This document shows, piece after piece, positions 54,565 through 64,000 of a stretch of 64,000 nucleotides of DNA (the stretch's first letter is position 1; every line of letters begins with the position of its first letter). The position numbers and the translations under genes are program-made. Source of the stretch: Deinococcus murrayi DSM 11303 (GTDB taxonomy: Bacteria > Deinococcota > Deinococci > Deinococcales > Deinococcaceae). A model generated the notes under the pieces. That model saw only the letters and a program-made list of their open reading frames with translations. It searched no databases and was not told the DNA's origin. The stretch lies in the NCBI RefSeq assembly GCF_000482805.1, contig NZ_AXWT01000021.1, forward strand, positions 1-64,000. Reading direction: 5' to 3'.

Positions 54565-54814
54565 CTACCCCCTCAGAAAGGTCCGCACCTCGTACAGGCT
54601 CTCCCCTCCGCAAAGCCGCCCCGTTCCCCGCTCCACCAGGGCCGGGGTGGAGCGCACCCCGTATTCCTCCGCGAGGGCGAGAAAGGCCCGCTCGCCGTCC
54701 TCGCGGCGCACGACCTCAATCTGCGCGTCAAAGGCCCCGCGCAGCGGCCCGGCGAGCATCCGTTCCAGCCGCACGCACGCCGGGCAGTCTTCTTGGGTGA
54801 GCAGCACAAAGGGC

Positions 54815-54822
<8 letters not shown>
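54565..54822 (-). CDS. Thioredoxin/glutaredoxin-like protein
   Basis: An 85-residue protein with redox motif CPAC (residues 13-16) and cis-Pro [10 protein letters not shown] near residue 59, i.e. a minimal thioredoxin fold of NrdH-like size. It overlaps the nrdF 3' end by 8 bp, so it is the last gene of the nrd cluster and probably the reductant of the ribonucleotide reductase. Confidence 0.8.
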
Positions 54823-55774
<952 letters not shown>

Positions 55775-55923
55775 AGAAAACTCCTTTGCTGTTTGGGGGG
55801 AGAGGGGGTGTCCGTCCAATCCGTTCTCGCGGCAGGAAAGCGCCGCCGCGAGAACTCCTTTCCCGGCCACCGATGATTCCTCCTCGCTCCGCTCGGACCG
55901 GGGGCCATCCGGCCCGGTCGGAA
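55775..55923. other. Structured spacer between nrdE and nrdF
   Basis: This holds an 11-bp perfect stem GTTCTCGCGGC/GCCGCGAGAAC with an 11-base loop (near 55824-55856), a GACCGGG/CCCGGTC stem (about 55895-55918), and the block at 55879-55897 that recurs at 9698-9716. Probably a repeat inserted between the two genes, possibly tuning nrdF dosage. Confidence 0.6.
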
Positions 55924-59111
<3,188 letters not shown>

Positions 59112-59143
59112 GCCCGCCCATACTAGATGTTGTATGGGCGGGC
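59112..59143 (-). terminator. Strong hairpin after speA
   Basis: Perfect 12-bp stem GCCCGCCCATAC/GTATGGGCGGGC with an 8-base loop, 33 bp after the speA stop. On the minus strand it is followed by TTTC only, so termination is probable but not certain. Confidence 0.65.
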
Positions 59144-59175
59144 GACAAGGGGGCGAGCGGTGGTATCTCCTCCGC

Positions 59176-61086
<1,911 letters not shown>

Positions 61087-61165
61087 GTCAGGCGTCCTCC
61101 GTGGCTAAGGTAGGCTCGCCGTGCGCGGGGTTCGGAATGCGTGGGCGCGGTGCTCCCGGCACTCA

Positions 61166-61203
<38 letters not shown>

Positions 61204-61302
61204 CCGCGGGCGAGAGGAAGGGGGCGGGGTGGCATTTCCGACAGGCTGTTGCTGAAGCGACAGCATTCCGGGCTGAAAGCTGAAAGGTGACCGCTAAAAG
61301 CG

Positions 61303-61335
61303 AAAAGGAGCGAGGCCCCCAACGGCACCTCGCTC
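61303..61335 (-). terminator. Terminator after tRNA-Asp
   Basis: Minus-strand stem GAGCGAGG with CCTCGCTC (61328-61335 and 61308-61315), followed by CTTTTC. Confidence 0.7.
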
Positions 61336-61343
61336 TCTTCTTC

Positions 61344-61421
<78 letters not shown>

Positions 61422-61478
61422 CGGAGAAGAGAGTAAGGGGCGCAGGGCGGGAAGTCAAGCCGCGCTAGCCTGGGGGCC

Positions 61479-62468
61479 ATGACACCACAGCCTGGGCAGG
61501 TCGTCTTCACGCGCGGGGGCGTGCCGGAAAGCATCCACACCGTTCACGTCGCGATGGTGGACGGGGCCGGCGAGGTGGTCGCCTGGTGTGGAGATGCGGA
61601 CCTCGTGACCTTTCCGCGCTCCAGCTCCAAGCCGGTGCAGGCGCTGCCCCTCGCGCTCGCGGTGCCGGAGTTGCCGGGGGACGAGCTGGCCATCGCCTGC
61701 GCGAGCCACGCGGGCACGCCCCAGCATCTGGCGGTCGTGGAGCGGCTGCTTTCGCGGTCGGGGAGCACGGAGGCCGACCTGCGCTGCGGGACCCACCCGC
61801 CCTTTGACCCGGAGGCTGCCGCCGCCCTCATTCGCTGGGACGCCGCTCCGACCCCGCTGCACCACAACTGTTCGGGCAAACACGCGGGGATGCTGCTCGC
61901 CTGTGTTCGGAATGGCTGGCCGCGCGAGGGGTACGCGGAGCACGGGCACCCGCTGCAAGTCCGCATCCGGGAGCTGCACGCCGACCTGGGCGGGGTGGGG
62001 CTGGAGGCCGTGCGGGTGGGCACCGACGGCTGTAGCGTGCCCGCCTTCGCGCTGCCGCTGCACGCCTCGGCGCGAATGTTTGCCCGGCTCGCGGCCCCAC
62101 GGGGCGAGCTGGCCCCGGCGCTGGAGCGCGTCTTCTCGGCGATGACGGCCCATCCCTTCCTCGTCGCCGGACGCGGACGGCTGGACACCATGCTGATGCC
62201 CCTTGTGCCCGGCCTCGCCGCCAAGATGGGCGCAGAGGCGTTTTACGGGATGGCGCTGCGGGACACCCCGCATGGCCCGCTGGGGGTGGCCTTCAAGGTC
62301 GCGGACGGCGGCGAGCGGGCGCGGCCCCACGTGGCCCTCGCGGTGCTGGAGGCGCTGGGCGTATCCGTCACCCCGGAGATGCGTGCTCTCGCGCCCGCTA
62401 CGTTGCAGAACTGGACGGGGCGGGAGGTCGGCGGGGTGGAAGCGCGGGTGGAGTTGAGCTGGGCGTGA
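61479..62468 (+). CDS. L-asparaginase II family protein
   Basis: A 329-residue protein of the PF06089 asparaginase family, distinct from the bacterial type I/II fold. FPRSSSKPVQALPL near residue 45, CASHAGTPQHLAVV, the HHNCSGKHAGML stretch and GTDGCSVPAFALPL are all typical of the family. It should hydrolyse asparagine to aspartate and ammonia; cytoplasmic, no signal peptide. The ATG at 61479 follows TAGCCT by 7 bp. Tail to tail with the next gene, 1 bp apart. Confidence 0.88.
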   Translation: MTPQPGQVVFTRGGVPESIHTVHVAMVDGAGEVVAWCGDADLVTFPRSSSKPVQALPLALAVPELPGDELAIACASHAGTPQHLAVVERLLSRSGSTEADLRCGTHPPFDPEAAAALIRWDAAPTPLHHNCSGKHAGMLLACVRNGWPREGYAEHGHPLQVRIRELHADLGGVGLEAVRVGTDGCSVPAFALPLHASARMFARLAAPRGELAPALERVFSAMTAHPFLVAGRGRLDTMLMPLVPGLAAKMGAEAFYGMALRDTPHGPLGVAFKVADGGERARPHVALAVLEALGVSVTPEMRALAPATLQNWTGREVGGVEARVELSWA

Positions 62469-62469
62469 G

Positions 62470-63330
62470 TCAGCGGCGCGTGGCCGTGAAACTCAGCTTG
62501 TAGGAGGTGCAGTCGTCGGCTTCCACCAGAAAGGTGCCCTGCGCCTGGGTGGCCGACACAAAGCGCCCGGCGAACTCCCAGACGAGGTAGGGGGCGGTGG
62601 CGCGGCGGCTGAAGGTGCCCGCCTGCACGGGCACGTTGCCGGGCATCTCGCCCAGTTCACCGATCAACCGGGCGTTGAGCTTGGCGCCGCTGCTGCTCAG
62701 GGCGTCGCGGCAGCGCCAGTAACCCGTCATGCGGACGTTGGTGATTGTGCGCCCGTCGGCCGCCACCTGAAAGCTGATGCTGGTGCCCTTGAAGTCTCCG
62801 GTCAGGTCGCCCGTGTAGGTGCCGGGGCGAGGGGTCACCCCGGCAGCGGGCGCGGGCGTGGGCGAGGCCGAGCGGGGGGCGGGGGCCGCCTGTGCCTGGG
62901 CGGCCCGCAGTTGGCACCAGCCCAGCACCACGCTCTCGTCATCGAAGTAAAGCAGGCCCACGTAACGGTTCACCTTCTCGGTCAGGCGAAAGGAAAGGGC
63001 GGTGGTGCCGTCCTCCTCGACCTCGTCCAGCGCCTCAAACACGAGGCCCCGCTTGCCAAACTGCGTGCCCAGGTCGTTCGCAATCCGGTCTGCGAGAGCG
63101 GGGTTGTTCCAGACAAGGTATTCGCTTGCCTGGCAGGTCCCGCCCTCGTCCCGCGCCAGCCCACTCAGGTAGCTCCCGAACTCGCGGGTGGCGGCGGCGT
63201 CAGTGACTCGAATGGCCCCCGGCGTCACGGGCAGGTGCAGCAGCGTGGAGGAGGCCGCCGGTCCCTGCTGCGCCGGGGCAAGGGTGACCAGGGTCAGGCC
63301 AAGGATGAGGGTCAGCCGCAGCGTGGTCAT
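62470..63330 (-). CDS. Secreted protein of unknown function
   Basis: A 286-residue protein. A signal peptide (TLRLTLILGLTLVTLAPAQ) precedes a first domain with two Cys (TCQASEYLVW and GWCQLRAA), an Ala/Pro linker near 150-165 and a second, beta-rich domain with a RPGTYTGDLTGDFKG start and a Cys pair (YWRCRD, ADDCTSYK). The pattern is like extracellular lipocalin- or meta-type modules, but I do not recognise a family. Confidence 0.7.
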   Translation of the reverse strand: MTTLRLTLILGLTLVTLAPAQQGPAASSTLLHLPVTPGAIRVTDAAATREFGSYLSGLARDEGGTCQASEYLVWNNPALADRIANDLGTQFGKRGLVFEALDEVEEDGTTALSFRLTEKVNRYVGLLYFDDESVVLGWCQLRAAQAQAAPAPRSASPTPAPAAGVTPRPGTYTGDLTGDFKGTSISFQVAADGRTITNVRMTGYWRCRDALSSSGAKLNARLIGELGEMPGNVPVQAGTFSRRATAPYLVWEFAGRFVSATQAQGTFLVEADDCTSYKLSFTATRR

Positions 63331-63490
63331 GAGGCCCTTCCTTTCCGCGGCCGCACCAGCAGGCCACGCCCACCCCTGCCCCGGTGGAAGAACCGCGGGC
63401 CTTGTGACGGTGGCTTCACTGTACGCCCCCTGGGACTCCCCTGTATACCTTTTAACTCCCGGTGCATCCCGCGCTATCTTGTTTTCATCA

Positions 63491-63513
63491 CCGCCCAAAA
63501 AGGCGGCTTTTTT
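63491..63513 (+). terminator. Terminator-like hairpin on the plus strand with no known gene
   Basis: Stem CCGCC (63491-63495) with GGCGG (63502-63506) and six T residues (63508-63513). The nearest plus-strand gene upstream ends at 62468, so it may close a small RNA or be a chance structure. Confidence 0.4.
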
Positions 63514-63522
63514 CTTGCCGGG

Positions 63523-64000
63523 TTATTGCCCGCCCGCGCCCAGCCGTCCCTCCACCGCCGCGAGCGCGAAGGCGAACTCCTCGGCGACCTCGTTCAGGGC
63601 GTCGTAGCGGCTGCTGGAGCCGCCGTGCCCCGCGCCCAGGTTGGTCTTGAGGACGAGCACGCCGCTGCCGGGCTGGCGCAGGTCGCGCAGTCTTGCCACG
63701 TACTTGGCGGGTTCCCAGTAGGCGACGCGGGGGTCGTTCAGGCCCGTGGAGACGAAGAGGTGGGGGTAGACGGCGGGCCGCAGGTTGTCGTAGGGGCTGT
63801 ACTCGCGCATGGTGGCGTAGGCTTGCGGGTCGTTGGGGTTGCCCCACTCGTCGTATTCGCCCGTGGTGAGGGGGATGGAGTCGTCGAGCATGGTGGAGAG
63901 CACGTCCACGAAGGGCACCCCCACAAAGGCGGCCTTCCACAGGTCGGGCCGCAGGTTGACGACCGCGCCCATCAGGAGGCCGCCCGCACTGCGGCCCATC
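63523..64000 (-). CDS. Oligopeptidase B / prolyl oligopeptidase family, C-terminal part (cut by window end)
   Basis: Only about 159 residues of the catalytic domain lie in the window. The nucleophile elbow GRSAGGLLMGAVVNLRPDL is at the window edge, followed by VPFVDVLSTMLDDSIPLTTG and EYDEWGNP (oligopeptidase B pattern), the acidic residue region FVSTGLNDPRV, and the His in LGAGHGGSSSR. These are S9 serine peptidases that cut after basic residues. The N-terminal propeller is outside. Confidence 0.88.
   Translation of the reverse strand, partial: MGRSAGGLLMGAVVNLRPDLWKAAFVGVPFVDVLSTMLDDSIPLTTGEYDEWGNPNDPQAYATMREYSPYDNLRPAVYPHLFVSTGLNDPRVAYWEPAKYVARLRDLRQPGSGVLVLKTNLGAGHGGSSSRYDALNEVAEEFAFALAAVEGRLGAGGQ

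Overview
The window looks like a chromosomal segment of a Deinococcus species (phylum Deinococcota). This is inferred from several things seen here. GC content is very high, with strongly GC-biased third codon positions. The tmRNA encodes the tag GNQNYALAA, which I recall as the Deinococcus tag. More than twenty genes carry a TANNNT hexamer 5-9 bases before the start codon, the pattern expected for leaderless transcripts. Lon sits behind a HAIR-like (HspR-type) operator, and menaquinone is made by the futalosine route (MqnC). No phage, insertion sequence, CRISPR array or large island was found; most of the segment is core metabolism and housekeeping.

Layout. 1-8.8 kb: the end of moaA, a GntR and a TetR regulator with probable operators, a 2-phosphoglycerate-kinase-like protein with three ATP-cone-like repeats, a MoxR ATPase with a fused DUF58/transglutaminase protein, and a CDF metal exporter. 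8.8-15.4 kb: tRNA-Asn, YqgE/AlgH, Lon with its heat-shock type promoter, an esterase, an acyl-CoA dehydrogenase and four more tRNAs. 15.4-28.4 kb: glgA, an alpha/beta hydrolase, TrmJ, a YefM-YoeB toxin-antitoxin pair, an orphan sensor kinase, ApaG, an M42 peptidase, an MFS pump, VanZ-like and glyoxalase proteins, a GAF-GGDEF protein, PlsY and Asd. 28.4-34.3 kb: a rhomboid-like protein and an acetate module (Acs, ActP, YjcH and a divergent TrmB-type regulator), then tRNA-Ala and tRNA-Met. 34.3-43.6 kb: tmRNA, a family-1-like glycosidase, HflX, tRNA-Ser, a secreted protein, DusA, GlgC and MqnC. 43.6-54.5 kb: TopA, a DUF218 protein, a pore-domain protein with an unusual filter, MurJ, a VOC protein, an FAD oxidoreductase, a GNAT gene split by an in-frame amber codon, a lipoprotein and an RlmD-like methyltransferase. 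54.5-64 kb: a class Ib ribonucleotide reductase cluster (thioesterase, nrdI, nrdE, nrdF, thioredoxin-like), SpeA, tRNA-Asp, an asparaginase, a secreted protein and the end of an oligopeptidase B gene.

Genes that probably work together: glgA and glgC in glycogen synthesis (25 kb apart); acs-actP-yjcH with the TrmB regulator in acetate uptake and activation; moxR with the DUF58-transglutaminase fusion; nrdI-nrdE-nrdF with the small thioredoxin in dNTP supply; yefM-yoeB behind a TGTACA operator; lon under heat-shock repression.

I did not find an obviously new defence or mobile system. The most unusual items are the triple ATP-cone kinase-like protein, the DUF58-transglutaminase fusion, a family of structured intergenic repeats (two clear copies and some degenerate ones), the GNAT gene interrupted by a single TAG, an 83-codon coding-like frame after hflX with no start codon, the GLGE-filter pore protein and the window-wide leaderless promoter pattern.
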